From positions 1 to 56,203 of the forward strand of contig JAKEFB010000191.1 in NCBI GenBank assembly GCA_022616275.1: 56,203 bases of DNA, read 5' to 3'. Both the position numbers and the translations under genes were made by a program. Below, in pieces: positions 33,852 through 42,246 of the stretch (its first letter is position 1; every line of letters starts with the position of its first letter). The notes below the pieces were generated by a model, which saw only the letters and a list, made by a program, of their open reading frames with translations, searched no databases and was not told where the DNA came from. The DNA comes from Chloroflexota bacterium (lineage in GTDB: Bacteria; Chloroflexota; Anaerolineae; Promineifilales; Promineifilaceae).

Positions 33852-34464
33852 CTACCAGGCGCTCTTCTATGGCCCGGCGCACATCGGCCTGGACGGCGTC
33901 TACCGGCCGTTCGGCGTCAACGACCACCCAGCGCTTTGGTTCAGCGCGGGCCAGTTCCCGGTAGCCTTCGCGCACCCGCCGGTAAAAGTCGAGGGTTTGC
34001 AGGTCCATCCGGTTCATCTCCAGGCCACCGGCCGCCCGGCGGCTGAGGCCATACTGCACGTCCAGGTCGAGTAAAATGGTCAGGTCGGGCTTCAAACCAC
34101 CGGTGGCAAAGCGGGTAATCCGGTCCAGGTCGCCCAGGTCCAGGCCCCGGCCGTAGCCCTGGTAAGCCAGGGTGCTGTCGGCGTAGCGGTCGCTGAGGAC
34201 AATGTGCCCGGCGGAGATGGCCGGCCGGATGATCTCATGGACCAGTTGGGCCCGGGAGGCGGAGTAGAGCAATACCTCGGCCACGGCAGCCATACCTTTA
34301 TTGTCTACGGCGTGCAAGCACTCCCGGACCTGGTCGCCAATGTGCGTGCCGCCTGGCTCGCGGGTGGTCAGCACTTTATAGCCCTTCTGCCGCAAGTAAA
34401 ACGACAACAGGGTAATCTGGGTAGATTTCCCGCTTCCATCCGGGCCTTCAAAGGTAATGAACAT
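33844..34464 (-). CDS. tmk: Thymidylate kinase
   Basis: Phosphorylates dTMP to dTDP. 206 residues from ATG at 34464 (MFITFEGPDGSGKST); longer forms start inside a repeat. The P-loop is EGPDGSGKST, with the TREPGGT motif, the DR(Y) motif LSDRYADSTLAYQG and the ATP lid region RRAAGGLEMNRMD. The last codons (VDR-stop) are encoded in the arm of a dispersed inverted repeat. The start region is preceded by an AACCTCC palindrome pair whose GGGAGG may serve as ribosome binding site. Confidence 0.95.
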   Translation of the reverse strand: MFITFEGPDGSGKSTQITLLSFYLRQKGYKVLTTREPGGTHIGDQVRECLHAVDNKGMAAVAEVLLYSASRAQLVHEIIRPAISAGHIVLSDRYADSTLAYQGYGRGLDLGDLDRITRFATGGLKPDLTILLDLDVQYGLSRRAAGGLEMNRMDLQTLDFYRRVREGYRELARAEPKRWVVVDAERPVDAVQADVRRAIEERLVDR

Positions 34465-34474
34465 AATTGGGCAG

Positions 34475-34507
34475 AACCTCCCGGAGGTTGGCAACCTCCG
34501 GGAGGTT
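34475..34507. repeat. AACCTCC palindrome pair, copy 1
   Basis: AACCTCCCGGAGGTT (34475-34489) and AACCTCCGGGAGGTT (34493-34507), each self-complementary around a single central base and complementary to one another. Other copies at 42155-42187 and 49585-49650. Confidence 0.85.
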
Positions 34508-34511
34508 GGTG

Positions 34512-36122
34512 TCAGTTGCGTGGCGTGTTAAAAATGCGGACGTGGCGATTAGCTCCCTTGCCGTAGCTGTGGGAGACCAGGTTGGCCTGGCGAGCCAGTT
34601 GGTGCTGGTAACGGCGAATGGCGCTGCCCACAGGCTGCAGGTCTACGCTGGGTTCACCGGCCTGAACCAGTTGGATGGCCCGCTCGGCCTCGGCTATAGC
34701 TTCCTCAAAAGGGTCGGGGCTATTCACCTCCAGGTTGAGGGCTTCGGCCAGGAAGCTTTCCATCTGGCTGACGGTGTTGGCCCGCAGCACATAGACCGGG
34801 GTGCGCCGGTTTTGGGCATCCATGATCAATTTGCGCTGCCGGCGGTAATAATTCTTTAAGGTCACCAGGATGTCAGCCTCGCCCAGGTTATCTACCACAT
34901 TAATGGCCACACCCAGGTGCTTGGCTGCCTGGTAGAGCCGGTTGCGGGCCACGCCGTAGGCGAAGATATTGACGGTTTTAGACGGCGACCGGGGGGCCGC
35001 TTCCGGTGTTGGGGCAAAGCGCTGTTCGCTGCCCCGGCCGTTGCCGTCGCTGCGGGCGCGGGCGCTCTGATAGCGGGCCGGTTCTGGCTGTTCCCGCCCG
35101 GCGCGCCGGCCGCCCGTGGCCGGGCTAGGCACTTTCCACTCTTCTTCCCGTTCAATCTGGATCTGGCCGTCCTCGCCCCGGTAGCGCAACTCGACACCTA
35201 ACGGCCGGCTGCGCAACATGGCATCTACGGCCTCGGCCACGTCACGATGAACGGCCAGCCGCTGGCGGTCCTGGATCTCAATGAGGACGTCAAAGGTTGG
35301 CGGGGCGCGGCGTTCCAGGACCGTTTTCTGTGTGCCCCGGCGGCGCGCCTCTTCGTCAGAGAGGGTGACGCTTTCGATGCCCCCGACCAGATCGGAGAGG
35401 GTTGGGTTGAGCAGCAGATTTTCCAGCGTATTCCCGTGGGCCGTGCCAATCAATTGCACGCCCCGCTCGTTAATGGTCCGGGCGGCGGCCGCTTCCCGCT
35501 CCCGGCCGATTTCGTCAATGATGATGACCTCAGGATTGTGGTTTTCCACAGCTTCGATCATCACCTCGTGCTGGTGGGCAGGCTTGGGCACCTGCATCCG
35601 GCGGGCCCGGCCCACGGCCGGGTGGGGAATGTCCCCATCCCCGCCGATTTCGTTGGAGGTATCCACGATAATCACCCGCTTTCTGTCGGCCAGGATGCGG
35701 GCCATTTCGCGCAGCATGGTCGTCTTGCCCACGCCCGGCCGGCCAAGCAGGAGGATGCTCTGGCCTTCCTCAACGATGTCGGCGATGATGTCTATGGTGC
35801 CATAAACGGCCCGGCCGACGCGGCAGGTCAGGCCGACTACTTCGCCGCGCCGGTTGCGAATGGCGGAAATACGGTGCAGGGTACGGGCAATGCCGGCGCG
35901 GTTATCCTCGTCAAAATCGCCAATGCCGTTGACGACGACATCAATTTCGGCCTGGCTCACTTCTGATTCCCGCAGCGTTACCTCACCAGTTACATAGCGG
36001 GCAGTAGGTTGGCGGCCCAGGTCCAGGACAACTTCCAGCAATTCATCTTCCCGGCCTATTTTTTCAATTTGTTCGCGGACGCTCACCGGTAAGATGGCGA
36101 GCAGCATTTGCAGATCTTCCAT
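34512..36122 (-). CDS. R3H-domain AAA ATPase (Ycf45/SpoIIIAA-like)
   Basis: About 536 residues. An N-terminal SpoIIIAA-like ATPase has Walker A LLGRPGVGKTT (near residue 125), Walker B NPEVIIIDEIGRE and the arginine-rich region TINERGVQLIGTAHGNTLEN. A low-complexity linker (about 330-390) leads to a C-terminal part with NIFAYGVARNRLYQAA and a terminal R3H-type nucleic acid-binding segment (AIRRYQHQLARQANLVSHSYGKGANRHV in part). The same combination is found in cyanobacterial and chloroplast Ycf45 proteins. Role unknown; single-stranded nucleic acid binding with ATP-driven remodelling is inferred. ATG at 36134 is an alternative start. Confidence 0.87.
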   Translation of the reverse strand: MEDLQMLLAILPVSVREQIEKIGREDELLEVVLDLGRQPTARYVTGEVTLRESEVSQAEIDVVVNGIGDFDEDNRAGIARTLHRISAIRNRRGEVVGLTCRVGRAVYGTIDIIADIVEEGQSILLLGRPGVGKTTMLREMARILADRKRVIIVDTSNEIGGDGDIPHPAVGRARRMQVPKPAHQHEVMIEAVENHNPEVIIIDEIGREREAAAARTINERGVQLIGTAHGNTLENLLLNPTLSDLVGGIESVTLSDEEARRRGTQKTVLERRAPPTFDVLIEIQDRQRLAVHRDVAEAVDAMLRSRPLGVELRYRGEDGQIQIEREEEWKVPSPATGGRRAGREQPEPARYQSARARSDGNGRGSEQRFAPTPEAAPRSPSKTVNIFAYGVARNRLYQAAKHLGVAINVVDNLGEADILVTLKNYYRRQRKLIMDAQNRRTPVYVLRANTVSQMESFLAEALNLEVNSPDPFEEAIAEAERAIQLVQAGEPSVDLQPVGSAIRRYQHQLARQANLVSHSYGKGANRHVRIFNTPRN

Positions 36123-36144
36123 GTATAGCACCATAAAGTAGCTA

Positions 36145-37194
36145 TCAGCTTTCAGCTTTTAGCGTCGGTTTTTTCATCTCGTTCGGGAGTCGCCGGTCGT
36201 GGTGACTCCTGGCCATTTGCTTGAGGTGGCCGTTGCCGGCCGGGCCACTGAAGCCTTGGACTAACGGTGACGAGCCGACCACCGCCTGGGTCTCCAAGAC
36301 GGACGCCGACACGGCCACCGACGTACTCACATGCTGGACCACATGCTTGACCAGGACGGCCTGGCTGCCCCAGTGGCGAAAGCCAACCTGCTCCAGACTA
36401 TGCTGCAGCCAGCTCTGGTAGCGGCGCACACAGCAATAAAGAGGTCGCTCAAGCGAAGGCTCGGCCAGTTGGAGAGCGCCCTGAATAATCCTCTGGGTCG
36501 GGGTATCGGCGTTAGGATGGATCAGGACGCGCATCCAGCCGGCTACCGGGCCGGGGTGGATGTGGACCAGCGCGGCCAGCTCACCCTCTTCGCGGAGGAC
36601 CCAACTCTGGCCATAATCTAAGGGCGGGTTGGGCTCGACCAGTTGAATCAGGCGAGGCACGTTGTTGGCGTATAACAACTGGATATCCCAATCGTCGGCC
36701 GAATAGCGCGGCCGGAAAATAGAAGGCTCTGTTTTAGCGGCCGGCTGGTCAAAGACCCAGATGTCCTGCCGGGTATAGACGGCAAAACCGGCCCGGCGCA
36801 GCACCGGCAACTCCGGCCCACTCTCACTGACTTCGGCCACCAGGCTATGAATGCCTTTCCGGCCGGCCTCCACGACCAGTTGCTCCAACAGGGGCAACCA
36901 GACGGCTTCGTCCACAGACCGGTCGCCGGCCAGGGCCGTCTGTTCAGCAGCCAGGAAGGTTATTTGAGCGCTGGGGCAACCCACTTCAGAACGCAACTGG
37001 ACAAAGGCGGCCGCATCCCCGTGGTCGTCCTTCCAGACGTACGTCCAGTACTGGCCCCCAACGAGCATATTCTTCAACGCGCTCCGCAAGGGATGGGGGC
37101 TACTAGTCAGCGCGGCTTCGGCATGGAGTAGGATCCCCTGCTCGCTCAATCGGCGAACAAGGGCCAAATCCCGCAGATTAAAAGGTCTTATCAT
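36145..37194 (-). CDS. GNAT-like acetyltransferase, two-domain
   Basis: 349 residues. The N-terminal half starts MIRPFNLRDLALVRRLSEQG, typical of GNAT proteins, and contains VAEVSESGPELPVLRRAGFAVYTRQDIW, a motif-B-like end. A second GNAT-like region (about 180-285) includes GELAALVHIHPGPVAGWMRVLIHPNAD. The P-loop-like acetyl-CoA motif (Q/RxxGxG/A) is not clear in either half, so activity is uncertain. The Ser/Val- and basic-rich last 60 residues look disordered, and the final KAES comes from an AGCTTTCAGCTTTTAGC repeat. It lies 10 nt upstream of the Ycf45-like gene. Confidence 0.65.
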   Translation of the reverse strand: MIRPFNLRDLALVRRLSEQGILLHAEAALTSSPHPLRSALKNMLVGGQYWTYVWKDDHGDAAAFVQLRSEVGCPSAQITFLAAEQTALAGDRSVDEAVWLPLLEQLVVEAGRKGIHSLVAEVSESGPELPVLRRAGFAVYTRQDIWVFDQPAAKTEPSIFRPRYSADDWDIQLLYANNVPRLIQLVEPNPPLDYGQSWVLREEGELAALVHIHPGPVAGWMRVLIHPNADTPTQRIIQGALQLAEPSLERPLYCCVRRYQSWLQHSLEQVGFRHWGSQAVLVKHVVQHVSTSVAVSASVLETQAVVGSSPLVQGFSGPAGNGHLKQMARSHHDRRLPNEMKKPTLKAES

Positions 37195-37234
37195 TTAATG
37201 AAAGTTTAGCAGGGGCCAGAAGGCAACGCAAGGG

Positions 37235-37344
37235 GGGAAATCCCGCAGGTCGGGGCACGTTCCGTGCCTGGGGTACGTTCCGTGCCTGGGGTACGTTCCG
37301 TGCCCGGGGCACGAAGCGTGCCCTTGGAGACGGCGGGTTTTCCC
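37235..37344. repeat. Nested-hairpin element with four 18-bp units
   Basis: Outer arms GGGAAATCCCGC (37235-37246) and GCGGGTTTTCCC (37333-37344) differ at one pair. Inside are four tandem 18-bp hairpin units at 37252-37269, 37270-37287, 37288-37305 and 37306-37323, of the form GGGG(C/T)ACGnnnCGTGCC. It lies between divergent genes, just upstream of sdhC. Sister of the element at 24016-24084. Confidence 0.82.
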
Positions 37345-37440
37345 ATAATTAGAGCTTGTGTTATAGTTGGGGCGGTGTTTCCGGGGCACAATGAGTCATC
37401 AGGAGTGGGTCATCTCACGAATACCTGCTGGAGGTAAAGA

Positions 37441-37884
37441 ATGATTGCAACGCTGACGCGGACCGCGCGTGACTCGGTCCGTTATCGAGGAATGTGGGGC
37501 CACTGGAGCTGGATCGCCCACCGAATTTCGGGCCTGGCCGTTCTGTCTTTCCTCATCGTTCACGTCTGGGACACAGCCAACGCCACCTTCTGGCCTGAGG
37601 CTTACAGTTACACTGTCGAGGTGTTTAAGTGGTTCCCGTTTAGCGTGGGCGAGATCTTGCTGATGGCGGCCGTGCTCTTCCACGCCTACAACGGCATCCG
37701 CATTACTCTGCTGGACTTTAAGCCGGAATGGTGGGAGCACCAGAGGCCAACGGCCATTGCCGTGTGGGCGCTCTTCCTGGCCACTTATATTCCCATCGGC
37801 CTGTTCATGTTCAGCCGCACTCTGGCCCATTGCAGCGAGCTGGCGGCCGAGGGAGCAAGTTGTTGGAGTTTTCCACTACCTTAA
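37441..37884 (+). CDS. sdhC: Succinate dehydrogenase cytochrome b subunit
   Basis: Membrane anchor of succinate dehydrogenase (complex II), carrying haem b and the quinone site with SdhD. 147 residues, three membrane helices. The Ser/Arg near helix 1 (WIAHRISGLAVLSFLIVHVWD) and His in LFHAYNGIRI are the family's quinone and haem positions. GGAGGTAAAGA precedes the ATG. The gene order sdhC-sdhD-sdhA-sdhB follows. The gap to sdhD holds a 14-bp perfect hairpin. Confidence 0.93.
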   Translation: MIATLTRTARDSVRYRGMWGHWSWIAHRISGLAVLSFLIVHVWDTANATFWPEAYSYTVEVFKWFPFSVGEILLMAAVLFHAYNGIRITLLDFKPEWWEHQRPTAIAVWALFLATYIPIGLFMFSRTLAHCSELAAEGASCWSFPLP

Positions 37885-37889
37885 AGAAG

Positions 37890-37946
37890 TACTGAGGACT
37901 GAGTGCTGAGGACTGAGTGCTCTTACTCAGTCCTCAGTCCTCAGTA
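37890..37946 (+). repeat. Hairpin between sdhC and sdhD
   Basis: TACTGAGGACTGAG (37890-37903) is complementary to the end of the right arm (to 37946), and tandem GGACTGAG/CTCAGTCC words allow several registers. No T-run follows, so it is unlikely to terminate. It may slow decay or set subunit ratios. Confidence 0.7.
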
Positions 37947-37959
37947 CCAGGAGTAAGTA

Positions 37960-38352
37960 ATGACCACTATTCGTCACGTCAAGCCACGGGGGAATTTTGA
38001 GCGTTACGCTTATTTGTTTATGCGGCTGTCGGGCGTGGCCCTGCTGCTGCTGGCTGTGGGTCATATGTTGTTGCAGCACGTCTTTCGTGACGTTCACAGC
38101 CTGACCCTTCAGGTGGTGGCCGACATCTGGCGTTCCTGGGGCTGGCGGGCCTACGATCTACTGCTGCTCGCATTTGCCATCACCCACGGCTTCAACGGCC
38201 TGCGCCAGGTGCTGGAGGATTACATTCACAAGCCGTCTACGATGAAGGCCATCAACCGGGCCTTGCTGGTCCTGGTGGTCATCACTATTATCTGGTCGGC
38301 CGTGGCTATCTTTAGCTTCCGGCCGGAGGCGGCGATGGTGAGGGCCAACTAA
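37960..38352 (+). CDS. sdhD: Succinate dehydrogenase membrane anchor subunit
   Basis: 130 residues, three membrane helices, partner of Sdh[24 protein letters not shown] has the helix-1 pattern and the haem His (GHMLLQH); [16 protein letters not shown] is the family's conserved helix-2 end. CAGGAGTAAGTA precedes the ATG. The stop is 8 nt before sdhA, so translation is closely linked. Confidence 0.92.
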   Translation: MTTIRHVKPRGNFERYAYLFMRLSGVALLLLAVGHMLLQHVFRDVHSLTLQVVADIWRSWGWRAYDLLLLAFAITHGFNGLRQVLEDYIHKPSTMKAINRALLVLVVITIIWSAVAIFSFRPEAAMVRAN

Positions 38353-38360
38353 GAGTAACT

Positions 38361-40145
38361 ATGCCAAACAACGTTCACACTCACACTTTTGACGCCGTTA
38401 TTGTCGGGGCGGGCGGGGCGGGCCTGATGGCTGCGCTTTATGCCAGCCGGAAAATTAACGTCGCGGTCATTTCCAAGCTCTATCCGACGCGTTCGCACAC
38501 CGGGGCGGCGCTGGGCGGTATTGGCGCGGCCCTGGGCAACGTGGAGGAAGACCGCTGGGAATGGCACGCCTACGACACCGTCAAAGGGTCTGATTATCTG
38601 GCCGACCAGGACGCAGTAGACGTTTTATGTAAAGAAGCCGTGGAAACGGTCATCGAGCTAGAACATATGGGCCTGCCTTTCGACCGGACGCCGGAAGGTA
38701 AAATTGCCCAGCGCCGTTTTGGCGGCCACACCAACCCGGAAACCAAAAAGCCGGTGCAGCGCGCCTGCCACGCGGCCGATCGTACCGGCCACATGATTTT
38801 GCAAACGCTTTACCAGCAGTGCATTCGCAATAAGGTCAATTTCTTTGACGAGTACCACGTCGTGGACCTGATCCGGGTGGACAACACCATCCGTGGCGTG
38901 GTGGCCGTTAGCCTGGCTACGGGCGAATTCCACGTTTTCCATAGCAAGGCGGTGATGTTTGCCACCGGCGGATGGGGTAAGTGCTGGGAAGTGACCTCGA
39001 ACGCCCACTCGCTCACCGGTGACGGCGCGGCCGTTTGCCTGCGCCGGGGCATTCCCATGGAGGACATGGAGTTCTTCCAGTTCCACCCTACCGGCATTTT
39101 TCGCCTGGGAATCCTCATCACCGAAGGGGTGCGCGGCGAAGGCGGCGTCCTGATTAACGGTAAGGGGGAGCGCTTTATGGAACGGTACGCCCCGACGATC
39201 AAGGACCTGGCCAGCCGCGACGTAACCAGCCGGTCCATTTATCTGGAAATTATGGCGGGGCGGGGGGTCAATGGTAGGAATTACGTCCACCTCGACGTCC
39301 GGCCGGAAACGGTCAACCGCTATTTTGAAGAGGCGGGCGACAGCCGGCGGATTACGGCTCAATTTATTGAAGAAAAATTGGCCGAAACGGTAGACCAGTG
39401 CCGGACCTACCTGGGCATTGACCCGGTTACCGAGCCAATCCCAATCCAGCCCACGGCGCACTACGCTATGGGCGGGATTCCGACGGACGTGGACGGCCGG
39501 GCGGTGGTGGACGCGCAAAATACGGTGCTGCCGGGCCTCTACGCCGCGGGCGAATGCGCCTGCGTCTCTGTTCACGGGGCCAACCGCCTGGGCACGAATT
39601 CGCTGGTGGACCTGGTCGTTTTCGGCCGGCGGGCCGGTAACCACATGGCCGGCTATTGCCCGGGGGCCGAGTTGCTGCCCCTACCGGACAACCCGGCCGG
39701 CGAGGTGATGGCAGAACTGGAACGGATCCGCAATAACAGCGGCGGGACGCGGCCTTACGTCTTGCGAGATAGGATGCAAAAGACGATGATGGCCAACGTG
39801 GGTGTTTTCCGCACGGAAGAGATACTCAACGAGGCTTTGGAGACTTTGCGCGAGCTGCGGGCCCAGTACGCCAATGTGAGCGTAGACGATAAGGGCCAGC
39901 GCTTTAATACCGACCTGCTGGAAGCATGGGAGTTGGGCTGTCTGCTGGAACTGGCGGAGGTTACGGCCGTGGCGGCCCAGGCCCGGACCGAGAGCCGGGG
40001 TGGCCACGCCCGCGACGATTACCCAGAACGAAATGATGAGCAGTGGCTGAAGCATTCGCTGTGTTTCAAGGAAGGCGACGGCTATCGCCTGGACTATAAG
40101 CCGGTGGTGCTGGGCCGGTATGAGCCGCAGAAGCGAGTTTACTAA
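38361..40145 (+). CDS. sdhA: Succinate dehydrogenase flavoprotein subunit
   Basis: Oxidises succinate to fumarate on FAD. 594 residues. The FAD-binding GAGGAG (16-21) and the covalent flavin His46 in SHTGAALGG are present, and also HPTGIF, the catalytic Arg region TEGVRGEGG, and [19 protein letters not shown]. The length and the C-terminal [12 protein letters not shown]-like region ([19 protein letters not shown]) match classical SdhA/FrdA. Third gene of the sdh operon. Confidence 0.97.
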   Translation: MPNNVHTHTFDAVIVGAGGAGLMAALYASRKINVAVISKLYPTRSHTGAALGGIGAALGNVEEDRWEWHAYDTVKGSDYLADQDAVDVLCKEAVETVIELEHMGLPFDRTPEGKIAQRRFGGHTNPETKKPVQRACHAADRTGHMILQTLYQQCIRNKVNFFDEYHVVDLIRVDNTIRGVVAVSLATGEFHVFHSKAVMFATGGWGKCWEVTSNAHSLTGDGAAVCLRRGIPMEDMEFFQFHPTGIFRLGILITEGVRGEGGVLINGKGERFMERYAPTIKDLASRDVTSRSIYLEIMAGRGVNGRNYVHLDVRPETVNRYFEEAGDSRRITAQFIEEKLAETVDQCRTYLGIDPVTEPIPIQPTAHYAMGGIPTDVDGRAVVDAQNTVLPGLYAAGECACVSVHGANRLGTNSLVDLVVFGRRAGNHMAGYCPGAELLPLPDNPAGEVMAELERIRNNSGGTRPYVLRDRMQKTMMANVGVFRTEEILNEALETLRELRAQYANVSVDDKGQRFNTDLLEAWELGCLLELAEVTAVAAQARTESRGGHARDDYPERNDEQWLKHSLCFKEGDGYRLDYKPVVLGRYEPQKRVY

Positions 40146-40160
40146 TAGAGATTAGAGAGT

Positions 40161-40207
40161 GGAGATTAGAGATTGTGAACAACCCAAGTTGCTAATCTCT
40201 AATCTCC
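40161..40207 (+). repeat. Hairpin between sdhA and sdhB
   Basis: GGAGATTAGAGATT (40161-40174) is perfectly complementary to 40194-40207 around a 19-nt loop; flanking GAGATTAGAG words extend it. The same words occur at 9709-9736. No T-run. It lies 24 nt before the sdhB start. Confidence 0.75.
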
Positions 40208-40231
40208 AATCTCCATTAAGAGGAGACATCC

Positions 40232-40957
40232 ATGCATGTGGACATACGTATTCGGCGTTTTAATCCGGAGAAGGATGCGAAACCGTGGTGGGGGGAGTAT
40301 TCGCTGGACGATGTGAATCCCAGCGATTCGGTGCTGGACGTGCTGCACCGGGTGAAGTGGAGCATTGACGGCACGCTGGCATTGCGCCGTTCGTGCGGGC
40401 TGGGCATTTGCGGGTCAGATGCGATGCGGATCAACGGCGGCAACGCCCTGGCCTGCAAGACCCTAGTCCGCCGCCTGGCGGCCGCCGGAAGCGACTCGGT
40501 AAAAATCCAGGTTGAGCCAATGCTGGGGCTGGCGGTGTTGAAAGACTTGATCGTGGACATGGAGCCGTTTTTTGACCATTACCGTTCGGTGTTGCCCTTC
40601 TTTGTGAACGACGATCCGCTGCCGGCCGACGGCCGGGAACGGCTACAATCGCCGGAAGACCGGGCCAAATTTGACGATACGACCAAGTGTATTCTCTGCG
40701 CCGCCTGCACCACTTCCTGTCCCAGCTTCTGGGCCGACGGCCGGTACGTTGGGCCGGCAGCGATCGTCCAGGCCCACCGCTTCATCTTTGACAGCCGTGA
40801 CAAGGCCACCGAAGAGCGGCTCAATATTATGGGCGAACAGTTCGGCGTCTGGCGCTGCCGGACGATTTTCAATTGCACCCGCGCCTGCCCCCGCGATATT
40901 GAAGTCACCAGGGCTATTGCCGAAGTGAAGGTGGCCCTGACAACCGGCAAGGTATAG
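40232..40957 (+). CDS. sdhB: Succinate dehydrogenase iron-sulfur subunit
   Basis: Carries electrons from FAD to quinone. 241 residues. The [2Fe-2S] site is SCGLGICGSDAM with a further LACKTL; the Asp in place of one Cys is the same as in Escherichia coli SdhB. The C-terminal ferredoxin-like domain has CILCAACTTSCPSFW and NCTRACPRDI for the [4Fe-4S] and [3Fe-4S] clusters. RBS AAGAGGAG is 9 nt upstream of the ATG. Last gene of the operon; a GAGCGAG/CTCGCTC hairpin (40956-41006) follows at once and may protect or end the message. Confidence 0.96.
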   Translation: MHVDIRIRRFNPEKDAKPWWGEYSLDDVNPSDSVLDVLHRVKWSIDGTLALRRSCGLGICGSDAMRINGGNALACKTLVRRLAAAGSDSVKIQVEPMLGLAVLKDLIVDMEPFFDHYRSVLPFFVNDDPLPADGRERLQSPEDRAKFDDTTKCILCAACTTSCPSFWADGRYVGPAAIVQAHRFIFDSRDKATEERLNIMGEQFGVWRCRTIFNCTRACPRDIEVTRAIAEVKVALTTGKV

Positions 40958-41165
40958 AGCGAGAGCGAGAGCTAGAGTTAGAGTGGTTTTTCCTCTGGCT
41001 CGCTCTACGCTTTCGTTTTACAGTTGTTTTACAATTTCCCAACCTCTCCTACACAACCTTCAGGTATCCTCTAAAAAGTGATGGATGAGTAATGAGTGAT
41101 GAGGGCTGAATTTGCGAGTCTGCGAGTTTGCAAGTTCGCGAGTTCGCAAGTTACCTGCCATTAGC
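40956..41165. repeat. Hairpin and GCGAGTTTGCGAGT repeats downstream of sdhB
   Basis: AGAGCGAG (40956-40963) pairs with CTCGCTCT (40999-41006); similar GAGCGAGAGCTAGAG words occur at 23045-23085. At 41112-41153 TTGCGAGTCTGCGAGTTTGCAAG repeats match those at 13448-13495 and, inverted, 45998-46022. No gene. Confidence 0.6.
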
Positions 41166-41242
41166 AAACTGGCATACTTGCCCCTACCCCTTCGTCCCCT
41201 CGTCCTGTTTTCATCTAATAACTCTTGAGGAGGTATACAGAC

Positions 41243-42031
41243 ATGCGTCACGTAAGAAAAATCTTGGGTATTGCCGCAGTTGTGGTCGTTGTGGTACTGG
41301 CCCTGGGGGCCGCGGTGGCTTTCGCCTACCCGGCCGCTCAGGATGGCGACGATCCGGCCGCCAGCGCTGGCGGCAATGGACCGTGCGAGGTTAGCCGCGA
41401 GGTGATGGCTCAAATCATAGACCCCGAGGCCATGAAGGCGACGCTGGCCGGCGCGCTGGGGCTGACCGTCGAGGAGCTGGAAGCGGCGCGGGCCGAGGGG
41501 CAAGGCCTGGTTGAGATCGCCGAAGCGCAGGGCGTTGAGCGGGCCGAGGTCCAGGCGACGATGGAAGCGGCGCGGGCTGAAGCGATCCAGGAGGCGGCCG
41601 GCGAGGGGTTGATCAGCGACGAACAGGCTGAATGCCTGTTGGGCCTGGAGTGGCCGCAGCGTCGAGACCATTTCGGCGGCGGGCTGCTGCGGGAGATTAT
41701 TGACCCTGAGGCGATGCAGGCAGCGCTGGCCGAGGCGCTGGGACTGACCGTTGAGGAGCTGGAAGCGGCCCGGGCCGAAGGTAAGACGGTGGCCGACATC
41801 GCCGAGGAGCAGGGCGTCGAGCCGGCCGAGGTCCGGGAAGCGATGCAGGCGGCCTGGGCGGCGGCGGTGGAGCAGGCGGAAGAAGATGGCCTGATCACGC
41901 CGGAGCAGGCCGAGCGGCTGCTGAACCACGGCGGGTGGCGCCTCCGGCGCGGCTTGCGGGGCGGCCCCGGCTTTCAGGGCGGCCGGTTCAACGGAGTGTT
42001 TAATGGTGGCCCGGCCGGATTGAGCGCCTGA
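41243..42031 (+). CDS. Secreted helical-repeat protein
   Basis: 262 residues from ATG at 41243, which follows GAGGAGGT with good spacing. Signal peptide RHVRKILGIAAVVVVVVLALG. Two degenerate repeats of about 75 residues follow, each with IIDPEAM...LGLTVEELEAARAEG...IAEEQGVE and ending in (I/L)I(S/T)xEQAE(C/R)LL. The C terminus is Gly/Arg/Phe-rich (GGWRLRRGLRGGPG). Similar repeats occur in secreted proteins of actinobacteria and Chloroflexota; function unknown. It is followed by a 30-bp palindromic terminator shared with the opposite gene. Confidence 0.8.
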   Translation: MRHVRKILGIAAVVVVVVLALGAAVAFAYPAAQDGDDPAASAGGNGPCEVSREVMAQIIDPEAMKATLAGALGLTVEELEAARAEGQGLVEIAEAQGVERAEVQATMEAARAEAIQEAAGEGLISDEQAECLLGLEWPQRRDHFGGGLLREIIDPEAMQAALAEALGLTVEELEAARAEGKTVADIAEEQGVEPAEVREAMQAAWAAAVEQAEEDGLITPEQAERLLNHGGWRLRRGLRGGPGFQGGRFNGVFNGGPAGLSA

Positions 42032-42058
42032 TAAACCGGCGGCCCATCTCCTGGCACA

Positions 42059-42088
42059 AAAAGAGCGGGATGTACATCTCGCTCTTTT
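42059..42088. terminator. Bidirectional intrinsic terminator
   Basis: AAAAGAGCG (42059-42067) and CGCTCTTTT (42080-42088) flank GATGTACATC with only one mismatched pair, so the 30 bp form a near-perfect palindrome with A/T runs at both ends. It separates the secreted repeat protein from the convergent uridine-kinase-like gene. Confidence 0.9.
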
Positions 42089-42154
42089 ACGTTTACCGGC
42101 ATTTCTTCTTATTCGGCTTCGGCCGTTTGTTCAATCCAACTCAAAGTCTTCCCC

Positions 42155-42187
42155 AACCTCCCGGAGGTTCAGAACCTCCGGGAGGTT
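42155..42187. repeat. AACCTCC palindrome pair, copy 2
   Basis: AACCTCCCGGAGGTT (42155-42169) and AACCTCCGGGAGGTT (42173-42187), with the same arrangement as at 34475-34507. Confidence 0.85.
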
Positions 42188-42246
42188 GGGCGAAACCTTC
42201 ACCTTGGGTCTGCCGTTGGTTTTGCAGGTCCGGGATAGATGTCCTT

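Noticed and set aside
37252-37323. Tandem 18-bp repeats resembling a CRISPR array
   Set aside because: Units are directly adjacent with no unique spacers and are individually palindromic; no cas genes nearby.
40232-40957. Missing cysteine in the SdhB [2Fe-2S] site (GSDAM)
   Set aside because: The Asp at this position is normal in Escherichia coli SdhB and many relatives.
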